From positions 1-7,030 of the forward strand of contig JAGAMQ010000067.1 of the NCBI GenBank assembly GCA_017624645.1: a stretch of DNA of 7,030 nucleotides, read 5' to 3'. Under the pieces are notes generated by a model. The model was given only the letters and a program-made list of their open reading frames with translations, had not been told where the DNA came from and did no database searches. The position numbers and the translations under genes were made by a program. Source of the DNA: Oscillospiraceae bacterium (GTDB lineage: Bacteria; Bacillota; Clostridia; Oscillospirales; Oscillospiraceae). Shown here one piece after another: positions 1 to 6,233 of the stretch (positions within the stretch are counted from its first letter, which is position 1; every line of letters begins with the position of its first letter).

Positions 1-907
1 AAGTTGCAAGGGCGATATACAACCCCGGCAGGATCAGTCCCAACGCAAGGGCAAGATATCGCAGAACCCGGACTGCCGATGCCGTCATATAATCTCTGCC
101 CCGATCCTCCGGACTTTCCATTAAATACATAAGATCTGCCGGCGCCAGATAGCCTACAGGCAAACCGTCCACAAAAAGACCCACCCGACCATCCAGCAAG
201 CCCTGGCAGAACCGATCTGTTCGCTCGGTATACTGAATCAGAGGAAAGGCCGTTTTCCGGGAACCGGTGACATATTCTTCCACCGCAGACGGTGTCAGAA
301 AACCGTCGATATCAATGCTACCCAATCGGTCTTTCATTCTCTGCACCAGAGTAGGATCCGTAATTCCATCTACCCATATCACACTGACATTGGTAAGTGA
401 CCGTCTGCCCACCTGGGTTTCATAGATACGAAGATCCGGTGTGCGCAGGTGGCGACGGATATAGCTGGTATTGGACCGTATCGTTTCCACAAAGGAATCC
501 TTTGCACCTTTTACAGTATTTTCCACCTCCGGCGCAGAGGGTCCCCGTTTATCCGGGGTCTTCACCTCAAAGCCCAGTGCGCCTACCCCCGGATACAATA
601 CAACACAAAAACCGTTTACCAAAAGAAAGCAAATCTGTTGTAGATCCTTACAGGGCACAGCAACACTATTGTATATAACACCCTGAAAAGAATTGTTATA
701 CAGCTGCTCCATGGTCTTTCCGGAAAGATTCTGAACAATGGGCTTCAGGACATAGTCAGAGGCATACGCAGCCGCAATCAAGCCATCGACGGCATAGGCA
801 TATAGGGTATGCTCCCCACATGTCAGCTGCCGTCTTGTAAAATCTGCCGCATCCCGGAACACATGGCAGATATTGCTGTCAGTCATTTCCTTTCCTGTGA
901 CATCCAT
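1..907 (-). CDS. GerA-family spore germination protein (germinant receptor A subunit or SpoVAF-like), C-terminus cut by window edge
   Basis: GerA-family A subunits sit in the inner membrane of the endospore and, with B and C subunits, sense germinants and trigger germination. The frame is open for 302 codons from ATG 907 to the window edge. Seen features are a soluble N-terminal region with the family hallmarks GRRS (about 167-170) followed by an IDIDGFL segment (198-204), FPLIQYTERTD (221-231), a GRVGLFVDG segment (240-248) and SPEDR (265-269). The first hydrophobic membrane segment begins near residue 282 (LRYLALALGLILPGLYIAL). Full-length members are around 500 residues, so about 200, with the remaining membrane helices, lie outside. 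AGGAGG at 921-916, 8 nt upstream, supports this start. The gene is divergent from mnmE, and I see no convincing sigma-G promoter for it. GerAA-type and SpoVAF-type members cannot be separated without downstream neighbours. Confidence 0.9.
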   Translation of the reverse strand, partial: MDVTGKEMTDSNICHVFRDAADFTRRQLTCGEHTLYAYAVDGLIAAAYASDYVLKPIVQNLSGKTMEQLYNNSFQGVIYNSVAVPCKDLQQICFLLVNGFCVVLYPGVGALGFEVKTPDKRGPSAPEVENTVKGAKDSFVETIRSNTSYIRRHLRTPDLRIYETQVGRRSLTNVSVIWVDGITDPTLVQRMKDRLGSIDIDGFLTPSAVEEYVTGSRKTAFPLIQYTERTDRFCQGLLDGRVGLFVDGLPVGYLAPADLMYLMESPEDRGRDYMTASAVRVLRYLALALGLILPGLYIALAT

Positions 908-953
908 TTCTACCGCCTCCTCTTGACAAGTATCCCACCACTGCTAAGAAATA

Positions 954-962
954 TGTGGATAA
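954..962 (-). promoter_or_regulatory. Perfect DnaA box (TTATCCACA on the minus strand)
   Basis: The nine bases read TTATCCACA on the minus strand, an exact match to the consensus high-affinity DnaA box. It lies in the non-coding gap between gerA and mnmE and ends 3 nt upstream of the mnmE -35 hexamer. That would place it around -47 to -39 relative to a start near 1001. I see only one perfect copy, so it is not an origin by itself. DnaA-dependent control of mnmE is possible but inferred, since a 9-mer can occur by chance. Confidence 0.45.
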
Positions 963-965
963 CAT

Positions 966-994
966 TTGCTTTTCCGGGAATGTAATGGTATAAT
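966..994 (+). promoter_or_regulatory. Sigma-A-type promoter of mnmE operon
   Basis: The -35 box TTGCTT (966-971) and a perfect -10 box TATAAT (989-994) are separated by 17 nt. The bases TGG just before the -10 make it an extended -10 (TGn). Transcription would start near 1001, giving a leader of only about 27 nt before the mnmE start codon, too short for a riboswitch. Confidence 0.8.
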
Positions 995-1013
995 AGCCGG
1001 GATATTTCTTTGC

Positions 1014-1019
1014 AAGGAG
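1014..1019 (+). promoter_or_regulatory. Ribosome binding site that fixes the mnmE start
   Basis: AAGGAG is followed 8 nt later by ATG 1028. An in-frame TTG at 1010 would begin upstream of this site, so it cannot be the start served by it. The site therefore selects ATG 1028, and the resulting N-terminus MSHVIAAIST matches the conserved beginning of MnmE proteins. Confidence 0.85.
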
Positions 1020-1027
1020 CCTTTACT

Positions 1028-2389
1028 ATGTCCCATGTGATCGCTGCCATATCCACCGGAACACAGATCAGTGCCATCGGTATTCTCCGACTCACCGGTG
1101 ACGGCTGTGCAGAAGTTGCCGGAAAGGTTTTTTCTCTTAACAGCGGCGCTCCACTGTCCCAAGCCCCCAATAGAAAACTGATGTTGGGCCAACTCCACGA
1201 TAGGCACGGCCGAGTGATCGATGTATGCATGGCCGTTTACACCAGAGCGCCCCACAGCTACACCGGAGAAGATACTGTAGAAATTCAGTGTCACGGTTCC
1301 CCTGCCGTACTGTCCGCAGGACTGGAAGCACTCTATCTTGCAGGGGCAAAGCCTGCCAAGCGCGGAGAGTTCACCAAACGGGCTTTCATGAACGGACAGC
1401 TTGCACTGACCCAGGCAGAGGCTGTCATTGATCTCATTGAAGCGGAAACCGCCGATGCCGCCGCCAACGCCGTTGGGCAAGTGGGGGGTATCCTGCAAAA
1501 GAAGCTGTCCCCTATCTACGAGGATCTCGTGGATCTGTGCAGCCATTTTCACGCGGTTTTGGATTATCCTGATGAGGATATTGAAGATTTCGGTCTTGAG
1601 AGGTACGAAGCCAGTCTGCGTGCAGATGCCAAAGCGCTTTACGCATTGGGGCAGACCTATCATCAGGGGCTGATCCTAAAAAACGGCGTATCTGCCGCCA
1701 TCGTGGGAAAACCCAACGTGGGCAAGTCCAGCCTACTCAACGCCATTGCCGGCTATGACCGGGTCATTGTCACCGAAGTGGCAGGAACCACCCGAGACAC
1801 CGTGGAAGAAACCGTTATGCTGGGTCCCACACGACTGCGGCTCATGGACACCGCAGGCATCCGGGATACAGAGGACAGGATTGAGGCCATGGGCGTAAAA
1901 CGGTCCAAAGCTGCGGTAGAAAACGCCGATCTTGTGCTGTTTGTATGTGACGGTTCCCGACCCCTCACTCACGAGGATCAAGCCGTTATAGATGTATGCG
2001 CCGATGCGCCCAACGCCATCGCGCTGATCAACAAGTCCGATCTGGGCAGCAAGGTCACGCCTGCTGACCTACCCTTTATGACCGTGATCCCGGTGTGTGC
2101 AAAAACCGGTGAGGGATTACAGCAGCTATCCGACGCTGTAGAGGTGATGTTTGCTGACGGGACACCTTGCGACGGCTCTATTTTGACCAACCCCCGGCAG
2201 TATGATGCTATCCGCAGAGCATACGATGCTATGCTCCGCGCCTTACAGGGTCTGAAGCTGGGGCTTACGCCGGACGCGGTGCTGACGGATGTGGAGGAAG
2301 CCATGGAAGCCATGGGTGAAGTGACCGGTGCCACAGTACGGGAGGATATTACCACCCGGATCTTTGAAAGATTTTGTGTAGGAAAGTGA
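1028..2389 (+). CDS. mnmE: tRNA uridine-5-carboxymethylaminomethyl modification GTPase MnmE (TrmE)
   Basis: MnmE is a cytoplasmic GTPase that, with MnmG, installs the (carboxymethyl)aminomethyl group at C5 of wobble uridine U34 in certain tRNAs, using a methylene-tetrahydrofolate carbon. The 453 residues equal the usual family length. An N-terminal folate-binding domain (about 1-118) contains the conserved HSYTGEDTVEI (76-86) and RGEFTKRAFMNG (112-123). A helical domain surrounds an inserted Ras-like G domain with G1 GKPNVGKS (227-234), GTTRDT (G2), G3 DTAGIR (274-279) and G4 NKSD (335-338). The protein ends in CVGK, so the functionally essential C-terminal Cys (450) is present. All key residues are intact. 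The gene leads an operon with a cysteine desulfurase 4 nt downstream, and its usual partner mnmG is not in the window. Confidence 0.97.
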   Translation: MSHVIAAISTGTQISAIGILRLTGDGCAEVAGKVFSLNSGAPLSQAPNRKLMLGQLHDRHGRVIDVCMAVYTRAPHSYTGEDTVEIQCHGSPAVLSAGLEALYLAGAKPAKRGEFTKRAFMNGQLALTQAEAVIDLIEAETADAAANAVGQVGGILQKKLSPIYEDLVDLCSHFHAVLDYPDEDIEDFGLERYEASLRADAKALYALGQTYHQGLILKNGVSAAIVGKPNVGKSSLLNAIAGYDRVIVTEVAGTTRDTVEETVMLGPTRLRLMDTAGIRDTEDRIEAMGVKRSKAAVENADLVLFVCDGSRPLTHEDQAVIDVCADAPNAIALINKSDLGSKVTPADLPFMTVIPVCAKTGEGLQQLSDAVEVMFADGTPCDGSILTNPRQYDAIRRAYDAMLRALQGLKLGLTPDAVLTDVEEAMEAMGEVTGATVREDITTRIFERFCVGK

Positions 2390-2393
2390 TTTT

Positions 2394-3518
2394 ATGATCT
2401 ATTTAGACAATTCTGCCACCACAAAGCCTTGTAAGGAAGCTGTAGCGGCAATGACTGCCGCACTGACAGAGGATTGGGGAAACCCCAGCGCCCTTTACAG
2501 CTTTGGCATCGATGCATCCAAGAAGCTACGCAGCGCCAGAGCGCAGGTAGCTGCCGCACTGGGTGCAGAACCGGACCGGGTATTTTTTACCTCCGGTGGT
2601 ACCGAGGCAGACAACTGGGCATTGCTGGGCAGCGCAAAACGGTTCGGAAAGAAAAACAGGCACATTATCACCACCGCTATTGAGCATCACGCAGTCTTGA
2701 ACTGCGCGAAAGAACTGGAAGCCCAAGGGTATGAAGTTACCTATCTGCAGCCGGACGCTTCCGGCACCGTTACCCTTGATGCCCTTAAGGCAACCTTACG
2801 AAAGGACACCTTTTTGGTGTCGGTGATGATGGTCAACAATGAAACAGGCGCAGTCATGCCCATCAGCCAAATGGCAAAGCTGACCCACAAGCTGTGTCCC
2901 GATGCGATTTTTCACACTGATGCGGTGCAAGGCTTTATGAAGGTTCCCTTTACAGCAAAAACCTTAGGTGCGGATCTAATCAGTATTTCCTCCCACAAGA
3001 TTCACGGACCTAAGGGTGTGGGTGCATTGTATATTTCCCCCCGGCTCAAATCCTTCCCTCCCCTCCTAGTGGGTGGAGGACAGGAAAACGGCTACCGCAG
3101 CGGCACGGAAGCAACCCCTGCCATTTTCGGATTCGCAAGCGCTTGCGAATCCGTGAACAAAACCTTCCGGGAAGATATTTCCCGGGAAAAGGCAATGCTG
3201 AACACCCTGGTGGATACCCTGTCCCAGTTAGACGGTGTGGTTATCAACGGATGCCATGAAGCACCCCATGTTTTATCCGTTTCCGTACCCGGAGTACTGA
3301 CACAAAGCTCTATCAACATTCTGCAGGATGCCGGGATCTGTGTTTCCGCAGGCTCTGCCTGTGCAAAAGGTCACCGCAGTCACACCCTTACCGCCATGGG
3401 ACTTTCTCCCGAAGTGATGGACAGTTCCTTCCGGATCTCCCTTTGCCGGGACACCACCCAGCAGGAATTGGACGCATTGGTTCGGGTAATCAAAGAAGAA
3501 ATTCTGCCCAGAAGATAA
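2394..3518 (+). CDS. Cysteine desulfurase, NifS/IscS family (PLP-dependent)
   Basis: The enzyme converts L-cysteine to L-alanine and leaves a persulfide for thiolation or Fe-S assembly. The 374-residue class V aminotransferase fold shows DNSATT (5-10), SGGTE (67-71), the PLP-stacking His in EHH (His98), NNETG (148-152), DAVQ (176-179), the Schiff-base Lys202 in SSHK, RSGTE with Arg235, and catalytic Cys323 in SAGSACA. Nothing essential is missing. It is slightly shorter than E. coli IscS (404). GGAAAG at 2381-2386, inside the end of mnmE, is 7 nt before ATG 2394, so translation is probably coupled to mnmE. From this position I infer a role feeding MnmA-type 2-thiolation of the same U34 modified by MnmE, but general Fe-S supply cannot be excluded. 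No IscU or MnmA follows, and a terminator begins 3 nt after the stop. Confidence 0.95.
   Translation: MIYLDNSATTKPCKEAVAAMTAALTEDWGNPSALYSFGIDASKKLRSARAQVAAALGAEPDRVFFTSGGTEADNWALLGSAKRFGKKNRHIITTAIEHHAVLNCAKELEAQGYEVTYLQPDASGTVTLDALKATLRKDTFLVSVMMVNNETGAVMPISQMAKLTHKLCPDAIFHTDAVQGFMKVPFTAKTLGADLISISSHKIHGPKGVGALYISPRLKSFPPLLVGGGQENGYRSGTEATPAIFGFASACESVNKTFREDISREKAMLNTLVDTLSQLDGVVINGCHEAPHVLSVSVPGVLTQSSINILQDAGICVSAGSACAKGHRSHTLTAMGLSPEVMDSSFRISLCRDTTQQELDALVRVIKEEILPRR
3128..3153. repeat. Perfect 26-bp palindrome inside the cysteine desulfurase gene
   Basis: The half-site CGGATTCGCAAGC (3128-3140) is followed directly by its exact reverse complement (3141-3153) with no spacer and no mismatch. 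It lies in coding sequence for residues about 246-253 (GFASACES), just after the conserved RSGTEATPA segment. In RNA it could fold as a strong hairpin, in DNA as a small cruciform or a dyad binding site. A chance perfect palindrome of this length is very unlikely in 7 kb, but no function can be assigned. Confidence 0.9.
3165..3187 (+). repeat. Second short hairpin next to the palindrome
   Basis: CCGGGAA (3167-3173) pairs with TTCCCGG (3179-3185) across the 5-nt loop GATAT. A T-G and a T-A pair extend the base to 3165 and 3187. It starts 12 nt after the 26-bp palindrome, so the desulfurase mRNA has two tandem stems here. It is followed by GAAAAGG rather than a T-run, so it is not an intrinsic terminator. 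Confidence 0.5.
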
Positions 3519-3521
3519 CAT

Positions 3522-3560
3522 CGAGCCTTGCCGTTATCGGCAAGGCTCGTTCCCTATTTT
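3522..3560 (+). terminator. Rho-independent terminator of the mnmE-cysteine desulfurase operon
   Basis: An 11-bp perfect stem, CGAGCCTTGCC (3522-3532) with GGCAAGGCTCG (3539-3549), encloses the 6-nt loop GTTATC and is followed by a T-rich stretch, TTCCCTATTTT. It begins 3 nt after the desulfurase stop codon. Confidence 0.85.
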
Positions 3561-3607
3561 CCCCAGCCGATAATCAGAATTCGTTCCATAAATCCTCCCG
3601 ACTGTGG

Positions 3608-3635
3608 AAAACGGCGGGAGAATCTCCCGCCGTTT
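3608..3635 (-). terminator. Rho-independent terminator of the proS-lipoprotein transcript
   Basis: On the minus strand AAACGGCGGGAG (3635-3624) pairs with CTCCCGCCGTTT (3620-3609) around a 3-nt loop, with one further T at 3608. It starts 7 nt after the lipoprotein stop codon. The U-tract is short and partly inside the stem, but the 12-bp GC-rich stem in the right place makes this a good terminator. With the stem at 3522-3549 it isolates the two converging operons. Confidence 0.8.
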
Positions 3636-3642
3636 GACTTTA

Positions 3643-4665
3643 TTAAGGTGCAGTGGTATAAGCAGACGGAGTCATCTTCAGTGGCTCCTTCAGAGCGTTG
3701 TTTACGGACTCCAAAATGATCTGCTTCTCAGAATCTGTCAGAACACGATCCTCGGTAAGCTTGGTAGACTTGAAGAGCTTCTTAGGAATAACATCCAGCT
3801 TGATCTCATCCAGCGCATCCACATCATAAAGCCTACAATACCATGTGTATGCAGCAATCACTCTGCCAAGATCCGACGCATGAGCATAATCACGGTACAG
3901 ATCCTTCTCCTCCAGGTAGCTGGACAAAGCATTCTCCATGGCCGTACCGGAAGGAATCATAAAGGAGAAAGTATCGTCAGAAAGGATATGCTTTTCTACA
4001 CAGCCGGTGACCGCATCATACAACACACTGCGGTCATCCTGGAAATCCTTGTAATTGGTGTAATATGTATTGTTTTGCGGATCGGGATACATATCCCGTA
4101 AGCTGTTGTCCAGCGGCGGTACCCAGAACATATGCCATGCAAACACCGCATCCGGATTCAGTTTGTTTTCATTGACATACTTCTGAATGGTCTGGATGGA
4201 ACCAGAAAGATATGTCGCATCCTTGGCAATCTCAAAAGGACCGCCCTGCAGAACAATAATGTCCCAGTCATCATATGCGATAGCATCCTGCATCGTGACC
4301 GATTCCATCGCTTGGGGAGCTTCATCCGGGTTTTCTGTACTGCTGAGATACAAGATGTACTCTGGGCTGTTTTTGGTCAGATACTCCACATGCTTGCTCA
4401 AAGGACAGCCGGAATAATACAATGTACCGACCTTCAGTCCGTCACGGCCTTCTGCATGGGCAACCATAGCCAGCATATGCCCGCTGTCAACGGCCAGAGA
4501 GTGCCCAAGGGTGAGGACTTTCAGAGTGTTGTCCTTATTAGCACCGGTGCTTTCGGTTGCACCTCCCTCTGTACTGTCACCACAGCCGGAGAGCACTCCG
4601 ACCAGCAGCAAAAAGGTCATAACGAGGGCTAAAATTTTTCGAGATTTGTTAAATATTTTTATCAC
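3643..4665 (-). CDS. Secreted lipoprotein with SGNH-hydrolase-like DUF4886 domain
   Basis: The 340-residue product begins with a basic n-region, a hydrophobic core (11-24) and a lipobox LSGC with the lipidated Cys at 28, so it should be anchored outside the cytoplasmic membrane. A Ser/Thr/Gly-rich linker (29-47) leads to the catalytic-type domain. LGHS (53-56) stands where SGNH hydrolases have GDS, LQGG (139-142) resembles a later block, and DYAH (about 259-262) fits the DxxH Asp-His pair near the C-terminus. The domain resembles DUF4886 proteins common in gut Clostridia. The substrate is unknown, and a carbohydrate or ester substrate is only inferred from the fold. The only conventional start that keeps the signal peptide is GTG 4665, but AGGAG (4671-4667) lies just 1 nt upstream. 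It follows proS by 19 nt without a terminator, so co-transcription is likely. Confidence 0.85.
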   Translation of the reverse strand: MIKIFNKSRKILALVMTFLLLVGVLSGCGDSTEGGATESTGANKDNTLKVLTLGHSLAVDSGHMLAMVAHAEGRDGLKVGTLYYSGCPLSKHVEYLTKNSPEYILYLSSTENPDEAPQAMESVTMQDAIAYDDWDIIVLQGGPFEIAKDATYLSGSIQTIQKYVNENKLNPDAVFAWHMFWVPPLDNSLRDMYPDPQNNTYYTNYKDFQDDRSVLYDAVTGCVEKHILSDDTFSFMIPSGTAMENALSSYLEEKDLYRDYAHASDLGRVIAAYTWYCRLYDVDALDEIKLDVIPKKLFKSTKLTEDRVLTDSEKQIILESVNNALKEPLKMTPSAYTTAP

Positions 4666-4666
4666 G

Positions 4667-4671
4667 CTCCT
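4667..4671 (-). promoter_or_regulatory. Unusually close ribosome binding site before the lipoprotein GTG start
   Basis: AGGAG is separated from GTG 4665 by a single base, against the usual 5-9. The next in-frame candidates, ATA codons 2 and 4, would sit 4 and 10 nt away but are very rare starts. An in-frame TAG at 4695-4693 limits the upstream options, and only non-standard ATT or ATC codons lie between it and the GTG. Termination of proS at 4685 could help initiation by coupling. Confidence 0.5.
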
Positions 4672-4684
4672 GATTTTAAAGTTA

Positions 4685-6121
4685 TTAATAAGCTACTCCC
4701 CAGTAGATCATCTTCTTGGCAGGCTTGCCACAGATGGAGCAAACATCTCCCAGGTTCTCCTGGGCAAAGGGCACGCAACGGGAGGACATACCTGCTTCCT
4801 CCTTCATCTTCAGCTCGCAATCCAGCTCGCCGCACCACATGGTCTTGATAAAGCCGCCGTTTTCCTCCTGCAGGCGCTTGGCTTCTTCCAGAGAATGGGC
4901 TTCATAGATATGATCCTCCAGGTTCTTCTTTGCCTTGGCGAACATACCCTGGTGCACCAGCTCCAGCTGCTCGGCTACTGCCTGCTCCAGATCTGCAAGG
5001 GCAACCACGGTCTTCTCGCCATCGTTACGGCGAACCAACACGCACTGGCCGTTCTCCAGATCCCGGGGACCGCACTCTACACGCAGAGGCACGCCCTTCA
5101 TTTCATATTCAGCGCACTTCCAACCCATGGAATTGTCGCTGTCGTCCAGCTTGACACGGAAGCCGGCGCTGACAAGACGTTCCTTCAGACCGTTGGCAGC
5201 CTCCAAAACGCCCTCCTTATGCTGGGCGATGGGCAGGATGATCACCTGCACCGGTGCAACCTTGGGGGGCAGTACCAGACCGTTGTTGTCACCGTGGGTC
5301 ATAATGATGCCACCGATGAGCCGGGTGGAAACGCCCCAGGAGGTCTGATGGGGGTTGACCTTCTGATTGTTCTTGTCGGTAAAGGTAATGTCAAAGGCTT
5401 GGGCAAAGCCGTCACCGAAATAGTGGGAGGTGCCTGCCTGCAAAGCCTTACGGTCGTGCATCATACACTCGATGGTGTAGGTAGCTTCTGCGCCGTTGAA
5501 CTTTTCCTTATCGGTCTTCTGACCCCGGGTCACGGGCATTGCCAGCACATTCTCGCAGAAATCGGCATAGACACCCAGCATACGCTCGGTCTCTTCCTTT
5601 GCCTCCTGGGCGGTGGCATGCATGGTGTGACCCTCCTGCCACAGGAATTCTCTGTGACGCAGGAAGGGACGGCTGGTTTTCTCCCAACGCAGAACACTGC
5701 ACCACTGATTGAGCATCATGGGCAAATCTCTATGGGACTGGATTGCGTTCTTAAAGTATTCGCAGAAGAGGGTTTCGGAAGTGGGACGGATGCAGTAGCG
5801 CTCCTCCAGCCTTTCACTGCCGCCGTAGGTGACCCATGCACATTCGGGAGCAAAGCCTTCCACATGGTCCTTTTCCTTCTGCAGCAGGCTTTCGGGAATC
5901 AGCATAGGCATGTACACATTCTGCGCGCCGGTTTTCTTGAACTCGGCATCCATGATCCGCTGGATATTCTCCCAGATGGCGTAGCCGTAGGGACGGTAGA
6001 TGAACATACCCTTAATAGAAGAATAGTCGATGAGCTGTGCCTTTTTACACACATCGGTAAACCACTGGGCAAAGTCCACCTCCATATCGGTGATCTCTGT
6101 TACCTTCTTTTCTTTAGCCAT
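4685..6121 (-). CDS. proS: Prolyl-tRNA synthetase, eukaryote/archaeal-like (ProS type 3)
   Basis: The enzyme charges tRNA-Pro with proline using ATP in the cytoplasm. The 478 residues match the short ProRS form without the editing insertion of the long bacterial enzyme. Seen features are a class II catalytic core with RPTSE (112-116), motif 2 RWEKTSRPFLRHREFLWQEG (145-164), a GTSHYFGDGF substrate loop (230-239), motif 3 GVSTRLIGGIIMTHGD (263-278), then an anticodon-binding domain (about 290-390). A C-terminal domain with four candidate zinc cysteines (430, 435, 461, 464) ends in Tyr478, as is typical of this type. The start ATG 6121 has AGAGGA (6136-6131) 9 nt upstream. The leader is short and has no T-box. 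The gene heads a probable two-gene transcript with the lipoprotein. Confidence 0.97.
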   Translation of the reverse strand: MAKEKKVTEITDMEVDFAQWFTDVCKKAQLIDYSSIKGMFIYRPYGYAIWENIQRIMDAEFKKTGAQNVYMPMLIPESLLQKEKDHVEGFAPECAWVTYGGSERLEERYCIRPTSETLFCEYFKNAIQSHRDLPMMLNQWCSVLRWEKTSRPFLRHREFLWQEGHTMHATAQEAKEETERMLGVYADFCENVLAMPVTRGQKTDKEKFNGAEATYTIECMMHDRKALQAGTSHYFGDGFAQAFDITFTDKNNQKVNPHQTSWGVSTRLIGGIIMTHGDNNGLVLPPKVAPVQVIILPIAQHKEGVLEAANGLKERLVSAGFRVKLDDSDNSMGWKCAEYEMKGVPLRVECGPRDLENGQCVLVRRNDGEKTVVALADLEQAVAEQLELVHQGMFAKAKKNLEDHIYEAHSLEEAKRLQEENGGFIKTMWCGELDCELKMKEEAGMSSRCVPFAQENLGDVCSICGKPAKKMIYWGVAY

Positions 6122-6150
6122 GTTGTTTCATCCTCTCGTAGGTGCTTTTC

Positions 6151-6168
6151 GATACATAACATTGTATC
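6151..6168. repeat. Inverted repeat GATACA-N6-TGTATC over the proS promoter
   Basis: GATACA (6151-6156) and its exact reverse complement TGTATC (6163-6168) are separated by TAACAT. The 18-bp dyad overlaps both possible proS -10 elements, the position expected for a repressor operator. No regulator can be named from the sequence. Confidence 0.4.
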
Positions 6169-6179
6169 ACATCTGTCAA
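6151..6179 (-). promoter_or_regulatory. Probable proS promoter region
   Basis: On the minus strand a perfect -35 hexamer TTGACA lies at 6179-6174, but the hexamer 17 nt on (TGTATC, 6156-6151) is a weak -10. A better -10-like element, TGATACAAT (6169-6161, extended TGn plus TACAAT), is only 7 nt past that TTGACA, too close to pair with it, and may act as an extended -10 promoter alone. Either choice gives a short leader of about 25-40 nt before ATG 6121. Confidence 0.5.
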
Positions 6180-6233
6180 GCATTTGCATAGGATGGGATA
6201 AAGTTTTTCCCATTTTTCAGGGAGGATCAAACA

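Noticed and set aside
397..686. Overlapping plus-strand open frames of 64-93 codons opposite the germination gene.
   Set aside because: The minus-strand GerA-family frame explains this stretch throughout. The plus frames have no domain or good ribosome binding site.
1010..1027. An upstream in-frame TTG start for mnmE.
   Set aside because: The ribosome binding site lies after it, and family members begin at the residue coded by ATG 1028.
900..1030. A chromosomal origin suggested by a DnaA box near mnmE.
   Set aside because: There is only one perfect box, no cluster of boxes or AT-rich unwinding region, and no dnaA, rpmH or mnmG nearby.
944..1663. A 239-codon minus-strand open frame antisense to mnmE.
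   Set aside because: mnmE is unambiguous with all GTPase motifs, and the antisense frame has no recognisable domain and would span the mnmE promoter.
6194..6217. A hairpin TGGGA...TCCCA followed by TTTTT, upstream of the small gene.
   Set aside because: The continuous stem is only 5 bp before a mismatch and most of the rest is A-T pairs, so it is too weak to call a terminator.
6122..6233. A T-box leader for proS.
   Set aside because: The gap is only about 110 nt, the promoter is close to the gene, and no T-box core sequence or antiterminator is visible.
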